This document shows positions 37,144 to 46,900 of a stretch of 64,000 bases of DNA, one piece after another. The position numbers were made by a program, and so were the translations under genes. Numbering within the stretch: the stretch's first letter is position 1; each line of letters begins with the position of its first letter. This DNA is from Fluviicola sp. XM-24bin1 (GTDB taxonomy: Bacteria > Bacteroidota > Bacteroidia > Flavobacteriales_D > Crocinitomicaceae). The stretch lies in assembly GCA_003149635.1 (NCBI GenBank), contig QCWI01000003.1, forward strand, positions 1 through 64,000, read 5' to 3'. The notes beneath the pieces are model-generated. The model had not been told where the DNA came from. It saw only the letters and a program-made list of their open reading frames with translations, and made no database searches.

Positions 37144-37524
37144 ATGAAAAAGTTCTTTTTCACCCTAGCACTTGTGTTGATGGCGAGTGCATCATTTGCG
37201 GCTGTAACTTCAGGAGGAAACGGCGAAGAGCCTAAAGAAGAAGCAACAAGCAACTATCCAACAGATCAAGCATTGGCAGGATTGGCTGTTGCAGCCCTTC
37301 AACAACAATGTGGTAATCAGCACACAGGTTGGCAGTGGCAAACGAATGTTACTACAATTTCTGCTTGTTTCGCTGGTGGTTTTATCAAGCAAGTATTTGT
37401 TTACGCTACACCTAACTGTCCACCAAACCAGCCTTGTATTCAAGTGATCCAATTGGTAGGAACGGTTCAGTTCGGATGTGACGGAGATGTTCTTTCTGTA
37501 AACTGTGGTTTCACTGAAATCTAA
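37144..37524 (+). CDS. Small exported Cys-containing protein of unknown function
   Basis: MKKFFFTLALVLMASASFAAVTSGGNG signal peptide; six Cys in the mature part. Listed start at 37045 lies in the predicted promoter. Confidence 0.7.
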   Translation: MKKFFFTLALVLMASASFAAVTSGGNGEEPKEEATSNYPTDQALAGLAVAALQQQCGNQHTGWQWQTNVTTISACFAGGFIKQVFVYATPNCPPNQPCIQVIQLVGTVQFGCDGDVLSVNCGFTEI

Positions 37525-37624
37525 GAACAGATTAAATTTGATTTGAGAGCGGAGGTCGAAAGGCTTCCGTTTTTTGTTCCAAAATGATTTTATTTTTCCG
37601 TACCTTCGCGTTGTAACTAACTAC

Positions 37625-40288
37625 ATGAGGAACATACTATTACTGCTCATCTTGTGTGCAGCATCGGGTGCTAACGCGCAATTATTTCAAGAAGATTTCG
37701 GAACTGCTTTCGCATCTATCGATGGAACGCGTTGGCCAACCACCTGTCGTAATGCTGCATCCAGTTTCAATAATTCCGTGGGGCCGTGCTCTGCAGCGGG
37801 CGATTACAGCTACGCTACTTCAGGATTTGGAACGTACATTACTTCACAAGGCATTGCCATTCCCGCTTCTGGCTACGAACTCACCTTTGACTTTTCCTAC
37901 AGCAATACCTTCAGTTTTCCGGCTGTTGAAATTCGAACCGGAGGGCCTTGTGGAACAACACTAGCACAAACAGAAACACTTTCCAACACGAGTGGAACTT
38001 GTACGCCGCATACCGTAGATTTATCCGCGTACTCAGGGCAAACGATCTATATCCGATTCCGATCCAACACTTCTTCCACGACAACGTACTGGGACAATAT
38101 TATTGTTGATCTTGGTTCTGGAGGAGGGACGAGCTGCTTGCTTCAGGATGATTTCGGAACGGCATTCGCATCTATCGACGCTACGAATTGGCCGGGAGCA
38201 TGTATCGGTGGATCTCCAAGTTCATTCAACACCTCCGTTGGATCGTGTAGCGGTACCGGAGATTACGGCTACGGACTGAGTGGTTTTGGAAGCTACATCA
38301 CCTCAATGGCACTAGCAATTCCATCGACTGGGTACAACTTGACATTTGAGTATTCGTTCAACAACACATTTGGTTTCCCAGCAGTAGAAATTCGTACGGG
38401 AGGCCCTTGTGGAACAACCTTAGCAGCAACGAATACCTTGACCAATACCTCGGGTGTTTGTACCCCAGAGACCATCAACTTAGATGCGTACGCAGGACAG
38501 ACCATTTACCTTCGTTTCCGATCGAATACTTCTTCCGTTACAACCTATTGGGATGATATTGAAGTTTGTGGAGGTGGTGGCCCTACGGGTGATTTCAAAT
38601 GGGCGGATAATTTCAATGACAACGATCTTGACTTGGATTATACGGGAAATGACGGTGATGAAGATTGCGCTGGATGTGGTCAATGGACGTTGAATGGTGG
38701 CGCGAGTTTGGTCTTGGCACCGAGCGGCGGATGGAACGGAAATACGAACGAAACAGAAGCCTTTCCCGACAACATGCCGAATGTTTATTACGTACGATTG
38801 GATCGAAACGAATGGATCGAATCTCCTACGATTGACATGAGCGCGATGGAATCTTTGAAGATCAGCTTTTATGCCAAATCTTCATCTGCAGGGACTGGTG
38901 GTGGAGACAGCTGGAGTTTTAGCGATCGCTTGCGACTGCAAATTTGGGACGGAAGCGCATGGATCAATGTGAAAGACATTAGAGAGGGTGGAACCGTCGC
39001 TGAGGATGAAATTTCTGCCGCATTGCCCTTGAATTATTTCTGTTTCACAGCTTACAACAGTACTTCTAGCCCCGGAAATTATTACTACAGTGCCGCTCCA
39101 AATGTGAATTCAGCATATTTCCATTCCGACTTTAAGTTCCGCGTACTTTTCGAAGGCGGATTCTCTGGATCACCCTTTGCCTGGGTCGATGATTTTACTT
39201 TCCGTGCCGATGCCGACGGTTACTCTACCATGATTCCTTGCGGGATTTCGTTTTGGAATCAGCCGGCAGCGACAGGATACGGTCAAGACGCCGGAACAAC
39301 TGGAAACAATAACGCTGAGAAAGGCGTGGAATTGGAACTGGACAATTCGATCAGTTTTCCACCTGTTTGGGCCTCGGAAGCTGACGATGGCGATACCGTA
39401 ACTCAGGTTTTTGGTGTGAATGAATCCGAACGCGTGGTGTTTGCGGTGCTGTCGGAACAGGAAATTAATTTTACCTTCCCTAGGGTACATTTCTACGCCC
39501 CCGATATTGGATGGAACTCTTCGACCATGTCCATCGATAACAATTATTCCGGGCCGGGATGGCTGTATTATGCTGTTGAATACATCAGCTGTGACCTCGC
39601 TGGAGGAACCATTGCCGAGCCTACAGATGATTATCAGTATTACTACAGTTTCGAGTACGGAAACGAGTTCATTCCGGTGTTCTATCACCTCAACACTTCT
39701 GGTATTGAAACAGACGGAGGCGCCACTTCCTTGGCAGAGGTATTCAATGCGCCAGACGTCGTGTCAACCGACAATTGTGGTGCCGCATTGGGAGTAGAAT
39801 TGATCCAGTTTAATGCAGCGTACGAAGACCGATCAGTTCTTCTAAACTGGACGACGAGTACCGAATGGAACAACGATTATTTCGATGTACAGCGATCCAA
39901 TGATGCACAGTATTTTGAAACTATTGGTCAGGTGCAAGGTCAAGGAACCACCGATGCACTCTCGGAATATGAGTTCATCAATGAGGGTGTGGTTTCCGGT
40001 ACACATTACTATCGCCTCAAACAGGTCGATTTTGATGGAACCGTAAGCTATTCAGAGATCCGAACCGTTGTTATAGAATCGCCTGAGATGCTATATCCCA
40101 ATCCAGCGACAGATATCTTGATTTTAAAATCTACCGATACCTTTACAGTAACAGATATGAACGGACGCATTATAGCGGTTAGTTCCATCGCAACGGATCA
40201 GTTGACGCAGATCGATGTGCGCCATCTAGAGCCGGGGATGTATTGTGTGATTTGTGATGGAGTTGTGTATCGTTTTGTGAAACAATAA
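37625..40288 (+). CDS. Secreted T9SS type A protein with tandemly duplicated N-terminal domain
   Basis: Signal peptide MRNILLLLILCAASGANAQ; two DFGTAFASIDxTxWP...FRSNTSSxTTYWDxI repeats; C-terminal LYPNPATDILILKSTDTFTVTDMNGRII. Confidence 0.85.
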   Translation: MRNILLLLILCAASGANAQLFQEDFGTAFASIDGTRWPTTCRNAASSFNNSVGPCSAAGDYSYATSGFGTYITSQGIAIPASGYELTFDFSYSNTFSFPAVEIRTGGPCGTTLAQTETLSNTSGTCTPHTVDLSAYSGQTIYIRFRSNTSSTTTYWDNIIVDLGSGGGTSCLLQDDFGTAFASIDATNWPGACIGGSPSSFNTSVGSCSGTGDYGYGLSGFGSYITSMALAIPSTGYNLTFEYSFNNTFGFPAVEIRTGGPCGTTLAATNTLTNTSGVCTPETINLDAYAGQTIYLRFRSNTSSVTTYWDDIEVCGGGGPTGDFKWADNFNDNDLDLDYTGNDGDEDCAGCGQWTLNGGASLVLAPSGGWNGNTNETEAFPDNMPNVYYVRLDRNEWIESPTIDMSAMESLKISFYAKSSSAGTGGGDSWSFSDRLRLQIWDGSAWINVKDIREGGTVAEDEISAALPLNYFCFTAYNSTSSPGNYYYSAAPNVNSAYFHSDFKFRVLFEGGFSGSPFAWVDDFTFRADADGYSTMIPCGISFWNQPAATGYGQDAGTTGNNNAEKGVELELDNSISFPPVWASEADDGDTVTQVFGVNESERVVFAVLSEQEINFTFPRVHFYAPDIGWNSSTMSIDNNYSGPGWLYYAVEYISCDLAGGTIAEPTDDYQYYYSFEYGNEFIPVFYHLNTSGIETDGGATSLAEVFNAPDVVSTDNCGAALGVELIQFNAAYEDRSVLLNWTTSTEWNNDYFDVQRSNDAQYFETIGQVQGQGTTDALSEYEFINEGVVSGTHYYRLKQVDFDGTVSYSEIRTVVIESPEMLYPNPATDILILKSTDTFTVTDMNGRIIAVSSIATDQLTQIDVRHLEPGMYCVICDGVVYRFVKQ

Positions 40289-40296
40289 ATCCCTCC

Positions 40297-40326
40297 AATA
40301 CTTTTTGGCAAGCGTCAAAAAGTATT
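40297..40326 (+). terminator. Long hairpin after the 37625 gene, terminator-like
   Basis: AATACTTTTTG-gcaagcgt-CAAAAAGTATT, 11-bp perfect stem. Confidence 0.5.
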
Positions 40327-40725
40327 CAAAAACCGCTTTTTTCGTCTTCCAAGCCGTTCAGGAAAAATCGGCGCAACTGAGTTTTCAGCAAAAAGGGTCT
40401 AACCGGTTAGAAACATTACGCTCTCCTGCCGTTAAGCTATCTGCTTTTTGGAAAACTCAAGCCACGCCTTTTTTCTAATCCTCACTTGGGGAAGACGAAA
40501 TTCCTCTGAACAATAAAAGGTTTCCCATCAACAATAGAAATTTCAATCAACCCGAGGATTATCAATTTCGAAATAGTGAGTGTTTCCCGAAGTGAGGATC
40601 AAAGCAGCACTTTTGAGATTAGTAAAACACGGAGGCGCTCGTCGTTTGGATACTAATCCACTCGTCCGTTATTTTTACTTCTCAAAATGCTGCACCGAAC
40701 GGCTTGAAACACTCTTGATTTTTTC

Positions 40726-40751
40726 ATCCTTTTTTATCAAGAAAAAAGGAT
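40726..40751 (-). terminator. Hairpin downstream of the 40762 gene, terminator-like
   Basis: ATCCTTTTTT-atcaag-AAAAAAGGAT, 10-bp perfect stem. Confidence 0.45.
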
Positions 40752-40761
40752 TGGAGGATCA

Positions 40762-41238
40762 CTAAATCACATACCCCAATTTCACCCCATAAAAAGGAGC
40801 AATACGCTCATTTCTATATTCCCCTCCAAAGCGGAAATTGATGTCAATTCCGATGGGAATGTAGATCCCCAAACCTCCGGAAAGTGCGCGAGCTACTTCA
40901 AAGGAAGAAGCCCGATCATCTATGGATTTGATAAAATTCGCTCCGCCCATCACTTCGGTGTAGATCCCTCCAGAGCAACTTTGCGCTCCGAGTAAATAGT
41001 AACGGTATTGCAGGTTGGCTGGGATCATCAAGCTTTGATTTCCTGCGTCGGATCGAAAGGAGATTCCTGTATTAATTCCGGGCAACGAATACGAATTGAA
41101 TCTGAAGAGATATTGGGCGTTTAGGCCGATGGTTCGGACATCTATTTTCTTCGATTTTGTGTGATCGACGTTTAGACTGAATTGTGCATAGCTCGGTATG
41201 GCGCACATGAGCAGTGCACCTAACAATAGTTTTCGCAT
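40762..41238 (-). CDS. Exported outer-membrane beta-barrel-like protein
   Basis: Signal peptide MRKLLLGALLMCAIPSYAQ; alternating beta-strand pattern. Start refined from 41319. Confidence 0.65.
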   Translation of the reverse strand: MRKLLLGALLMCAIPSYAQFSLNVDHTKSKKIDVRTIGLNAQYLFRFNSYSLPGINTGISFRSDAGNQSLMIPANLQYRYYLLGAQSCSGGIYTEVMGGANFIKSIDDRASSFEVARALSGGLGIYIPIGIDINFRFGGEYRNERIAPFYGVKLGYVI

Positions 41239-41303
41239 GTTTTTGAAATAAGGGTTTATACTTTTATAACTGTTATGCGCGCACATTATTGTAGTTTTGC
41301 AGT

Positions 41304-41723
41304 ATGGAAGAATTGACACTCACCACTCCAGCCTTATTGTTCTCGGCGATCTCGTTGATTATGCTCGCTTACACGAACCGTTTTCTAGCGTACGCCGCAG
41401 TGATCCGCGCACTTCACGCGAAATACAAGGAGTCGCCTGATAATGCGACCTTGCGCCAAATCAAAAATTTGAAATCGCGCCTGCAACTCACCAAGTGGAT
41501 GCAAATTTTCGGCATAACGAGTTTGTTTCTGTGCGTGATGACCATGTTAATGATCTACATAGATTACCACGTAATCGCCGTTTGGGCCTTCGGAGCTGGA
41601 CTGACTTTGTTGTTGCTTTCGTTAGCGCTACTAATCAAGGAGATTCAGATTTCGACACGGGCGTTGCAATATCATATTGAGGATATTGAGGAGGATTTGA
41701 AGGGGAGGAAGGTGAAGAAGTGA
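41304..41723 (+). CDS. DUF2721-like membrane protein
   Basis: LTTPALLFSAISLIMLAYTNRFLAYAAVIRAL...LTKWMQIFGITSLFLCVMTMLMIYI...LLIKEIQISTRALQYHIEDIE. Confidence 0.75.
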   Translation: MEELTLTTPALLFSAISLIMLAYTNRFLAYAAVIRALHAKYKESPDNATLRQIKNLKSRLQLTKWMQIFGITSLFLCVMTMLMIYIDYHVIAVWAFGAGLTLLLLSLALLIKEIQISTRALQYHIEDIEEDLKGRKVKK

Positions 41724-41827
41724 AGTTACGTAACACTCTTTTCTTTCAATGCACCACGTATGTGCCAAATCAATCGTTCTTTTGAGCCAAGATCTAAGGC
41801 TCTTTGACCCGAAAGCATTGAAGTAGG

Positions 41828-42883
41828 TTACCCCACCTCCCCTATCACCCGTTCATAAAACGCCTCATAACTCCCACACGCAATCGGTCTCGGTTCCACA
41901 TTAAACGCCTCCAGCACCTCGCCAATTCCTTTTTCTTTATCGCTAGCGTTGCGCTCCTTGATGATGTCTTCGAGCTTGTCCCCTTCTGTGAGTTCTTTTT
42001 CTGGGAAAAGCGGAAAATAAAAATGGATTTCGTTGTTGATTTTAAATTCGGAAGCTTCGGTTTGTACGCGCATGAGGTTGGCACGTTGGTTCAGGAGCCA
42101 CCACAAATGATTTTCGCTGAAATCAAGTCCTTGACCGATGATATCGACGTGGTGGGTGAAGAAGATATCCGTCCAGTACAAAGGTGGGTGATTTTGCTTG
42201 ATGCGGGTTAACAAACCTTGATGTTCGAAACGACGCGAATTGCGTTTTCCGTTGTAGTTGTCCTGAATTTTTTCGAGGTAAGATGCGTAGTGCTCGTACC
42301 CAATCATGATCGATTCCTGGTGGTAGTAACGCTCGGTGTCTTTGAGGTTTCTGGAATCGTACAATTCGCCGTGGATGTGCCAAACCCGCATGTCTATTTC
42401 GGGGAGTTCGTAGGCGCGTTTCAAGCTGAATTTCGTTTCCTGTTTGTTCAGCGCCAAGCGTGATTTCTGGTTTGAGAAATCGGACATAACGCTTTTCTGA
42501 AGCGCGTAATCGTAATTGGTCGTCAGGACATCCGAATAGCCCAATCGCATGATCCTTTCGTGGTACTCATTGTATCCGGTTTTACCTCTTAGTTGTCTTT
42601 GGATATCGTCTTGAATGGCCTGTTTGAGGTTTCGAAGTTCTCTTTGAAATTCAACGTTACTATTCTTGCGGTGGAGCATTTCCTCAAATCCGAGTGGGAA
42701 GGGTTTGAATGGATTGTTCAGATCGACTTTAATGCCAAATCTGCGTTTTAGCCCGTCCAATAAATCGCCCCAGGAAACAGATTGTGCTTGATCCAGCTGA
42801 TTGATGCCGTTCCCAATTAATAGTGCGCGCTTTCCTTTATAGCTTGAGGTCATGTAGTTCAAATCTACCTTTCTTTTTTCCAT
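41828..42883 (-). CDS. SIR2-like domain protein, possible NAD-consuming defence protein
   Basis: KRALLIGNGINQLDQAQSVSWGDLLDGL, DVLTTNYDYAL, VWHIHGELYD, IDIIGQGLDFSENHLWWLL-type motifs (actual HVDIIGQGLDFSENHLWWLL). Confidence 0.7.
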   Translation of the reverse strand: MEKRKVDLNYMTSSYKGKRALLIGNGINQLDQAQSVSWGDLLDGLKRRFGIKVDLNNPFKPFPLGFEEMLHRKNSNVEFQRELRNLKQAIQDDIQRQLRGKTGYNEYHERIMRLGYSDVLTTNYDYALQKSVMSDFSNQKSRLALNKQETKFSLKRAYELPEIDMRVWHIHGELYDSRNLKDTERYYHQESIMIGYEHYASYLEKIQDNYNGKRNSRRFEHQGLLTRIKQNHPPLYWTDIFFTHHVDIIGQGLDFSENHLWWLLNQRANLMRVQTEASEFKINNEIHFYFPLFPEKELTEGDKLEDIIKERNASDKEKGIGEVLEAFNVEPRPIACGSYEAFYERVIGEVG

Positions 42884-43165
42884 TACCGAAAAAAGAAACA
42901 AAAAAGTCTAGCACTGCATAACATCATCGCCCACTTCGGCTAGAATATCTAGAAACATCCGCTCCGCTTCGTTACTGCCCTTCTAACCAGTGGGGCCCGA
43001 TGATAACATGCTAGGCGCGAAGGCTCTCCAATTTTCCGAATAGTGACAATCTTCCCGAGATCTCTCGGAATACTTCAGAAGTCAAGGATAATGCAACCTT
43101 AATGTCATCCAATAAAAAAGGAGCCATCGCGATGATAACTCCTTCTTTGTCTGTCTATTTTAAAC

Positions 43166-43611
43166 TTAATCGTTCACAACCGTCTCCTGTGCATTAATTA
43201 CGCGCACTTGCGGAACTGTTGGAATATTGTCGTGGAATTTCGCTACGAATCCATCAATTTTCGTTTCATCTATTGTACATCCGGAAATTACTTTTCCATC
43301 ATAAAGTTGGCGAACCAACCCTTTGCGCGTGAACGTGGAAGATTGATTGGTAATCACCTTTCCTTGTTGTACGAATACGATTTTCGTGTAAGCCGTTGAA
43401 CATCGGTTTTATCATAGTATTGCATGTACACGATTTCTTCGCCGTTGGCATCGTAAAATGAAATACCCGCAAGGCTTTGATCTACGGTAAGGCATTCACT
43501 ACCGTTAATGTACACTGTGTTCTTTTTGATTTTCACGTCTGACTTCTGCGCGAATGCATTGCCAGAAATTCCGATGATTGCTAGAAAGCAAAAGGTAAGG
43601 ATAGTTCTCAT
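43166..43611 (-). pseudogene. Frameshifted gene for a small exported protein
   Basis: Signal-peptide ORF 43354..43611 ends prematurely; a 1-nt shift near 43392-43402 continues as AYTKIVFVQQGKVITNQSSTFTRKGLVRQLYDGK... through ORF 43166..43357. Confidence 0.7.
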
Positions 43612-43934
43612 AATTTAAAGGTTTTAGTTCTATCCTCCTGATATCCAATAACTATGCCATAAAATAGTCTGGTGTAACGATCCATGTTCCCTTGACTCTC
43701 GTAAATCAAACATTCGAAGTTTATGTGTTCAATCTTTAACGAAACGTCTATTTTTGGGGCTTTTATGCTGTTTTTTTCCCGATTTATTAGTAAATTCTCG
43801 CCGTGAAAGCTCAAAATGTACATCTCATCTTTTCGTACTTCCTGAATGAAATGTAGCTATTCCGCTATTCACATAGCGCACTTTCATCCCCCATTACTAC
43901 TCCTAAACTTTATTTCTTACCAATATCGAAAATT

Positions 43935-46900
43935 ATGATTCGAAAACTATTACTATTAGTACTCCTGTGTTGCAGTGGCTTCCTCTCCAACGCACAAACG
44001 GTCTACGAATGGTACCAAGACGGTATCGTTGTATTCCAAATGAAAACCGATGCCTATTACAACTTTCCGGTGCGTGAAAAAGCCGTGGATTTTGACCAAA
44101 TCCCGTTTATCGCTCAACTGAAGGATGAATACGACATCACCAGCATGATTCAAATGCACCCGAATGATCCAGACGAACTATTACGTCACACATTCCAAAT
44201 CAATTTTGATATGTGGGCGCAAGTGGACAATTTGATCGCAGCCATTCGTCAAAATCCGGATGTTGAATATGCTGAGAAGAAAGAATTACACCGTCACTTC
44301 CTCACACCAAACGATCTTGGTGCGAACAGCGCCAGCGGAACCGGAATGTGGCACTTATATACCATGCAGGCACAACAAGCATGGGATTTATCTACGGGAG
44401 ATCCAAACATCGTAGTGGCGGTTACAGACAATGCCATTTTAACGACCCACCAAGATCTTCAAAACAAATTGGTACAAGGGTACGATGCCCCAACGGGTGG
44501 TACCGATCCTAACCCTTGTGGTTCCAACGATGGAAATCACGGAACACACGTTTCTGGAACGGTGGGAGCGCAAACGGATAACAATATCGGGGTGTCTTCT
44601 ATCGGATTCAACGTAAGTGTGATGCCGGTAAAAATCGGAAACTGTAACGGTGCTTTGACGCATGGATACGAAGGAATTAACTACGCTGCTAACAACGGAG
44701 CAGACGTAATCAATATGTCTTGGGGAGGCGGTGGTTTCTCCAACTACGGACAAAATATTTGTAATGCAGCATGGAACGCTGGATCAATTTTGGTGGCCGC
44801 AGCTGGAAACGATGGTGTGAGCACGGTGTTTTACCCTGCAGGATACAACAACGTAATTTCAGTAGCGTCGACTACAACGAACGATTCAAAGTCTGGATTC
44901 TCGCAATTCGGAACATGGATTGATATCGCGGCTCCAGGATCAGCGATTCGTAGTACCTATGCAAACTCGAACTCAAGTTACGCTCGAATTCAAGGAACTT
45001 CCATGGCATCTCCAAACGTAGCCGGATTGGTCGGATTGATCAAGTCGTACGTGCCAGGGGCAACCAACCAAGATATCATCAATTGTTTGTACAGTTCAGC
45101 GGATAACATCGATGCTGCCAATCCAAACTACATTGGTCAGTTGGGAGCAGGACGAATCAACGCTTTTGCAGCACTACAATGTATTGGTGTATTTAACGTG
45201 GCATTGGATGCCGGAATCACAGATATTTTGGATCCGGGAGCGACCGTTTGTGGTAACTCATTCACTCCTCAAGTACAATTGAGAAACTTCGGAACCGATC
45301 CTTTGACTTCCGTTGACATCAATTACGAGTGGAACGGAACGCCATTTGTCTTCGCATGGACGGGGAACTTGACGCAAGGTCAAACGGAATTGGTGAACCT
45401 ACCAACGCAGACGGCACCGAACGGAAGTTATACGTTTACAGCATCGACATCCAATCCAAATGCAGGAACGGATTTGACGCCTGGAAATGATCAATTTCAA
45501 ACGAACTTTATAGTAGACGTAAATGGACAAGTAGTCAACTTGGATCTCTTGTTGGACTGTTATGGAAGTGAAATTTCATGGTCAATTATCGACGATCAGG
45601 GAGCGACATTATTCTCGGGTGGAGGATATCCTGATATCAATGCAGGACAGCTCGTTCAGGAGTCTTTCTGTTTGCCTGTAGGATGTTACGAATTCCGAAT
45701 TAATGATACATACGGAGATGGATTGAACGGAAGTTCTTTCAGCGGATGTAACGTGGACGGAGATTACCTCATCACGGATGGAAATGGCGATACTTTGGTA
45801 ATCATGACCGCTCCAAACGGAGACTTCGGATTTGGAACGACGGACTTGTTCTGTGTGGTATCTCCAAACGTCTTGAACGATGCCGGAATTTCTTCCATTG
45901 TTGCTCCAACAGGAGTGAATTGTTCAAACTCAATTACGCCAACCGTTGAAATCAGAAACTATGGTAACGATCCATTGACGTCGGCAACCATTAACTACCA
46001 AACAACAGGCGGGGTTCAGAGCTACGCTTGGACAGGAAACCTTTTGACAGGGCAATCTGAAAACGTAGTGCTTCCAGCGATCACAAGCACGGGAGGTATC
46101 GTAACATTGACGGTTTACACTTCTGCTCCGAACGGAGTGCAGGACGACGATCTTTCTAACGATCAAAACAGCACGCAATTGACAGTGTACGCCGCTCCGG
46201 CGACACTTCCATTTGTAGAAGATTTCGAAACGAATGTCTTCACTAACGGCGATTGGACACTTGAAAACCCAGATAGCGACGTAACATGGGCCTTGGAAAC
46301 TGTGGGAGGAATTACTCCAGGATCACAGGCCGCAAAATTGGATTTCTTCAACTACTCAGCAGCTGCTCAACGAGATGGTTTGGTTTCTCCGAGAATCAGC
46401 TTAGTAGGATATACATCGGCACAATTGGATTTCGATCATGCCTACCGTCGTTTCAATCAAACGGCTGCGGATTCATTGATTATCTATGTGTCAACAGATT
46501 GTGGATCAACTTGGGATCGCGTGTTCCAAGTAGCCGAAGACGGAACAGGATCTTTCGCTACACAAACAACAAACACTGCTGCATTTACACCGAGCATCGC
46601 GGATGACTGGTGTTTTGCAGGTGGTGTGGGAGCTTCATGCTTCTCTGTTGATTTAACGCCTTTCGTAGGTCAGGAAATCTTGGTGAAATTCGAGTCGTAC
46701 AACGCAGGAACGATCGGAAACAACTTGTTTATCGATAACATCAATATCGATGGAACACCGGGGAACTTCCCTCCTGCTCCGAACTTCTCTTCGAATACCA
46801 CGGCCGTTTGTGAAGGAGGCTCTGTTGACTTTACGGATCTTTCCACGGCCAACATTACGGCTTGGAACTGGACATTCCCAGGAGGAACGCCAGCGACTTC

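Noticed and set aside
39170-39688. 172-aa minus-strand ORF inside the 37625-40288 gene
   Set aside because: Antisense shadow ORF; the plus-strand frame has clear domain and T9SS features.
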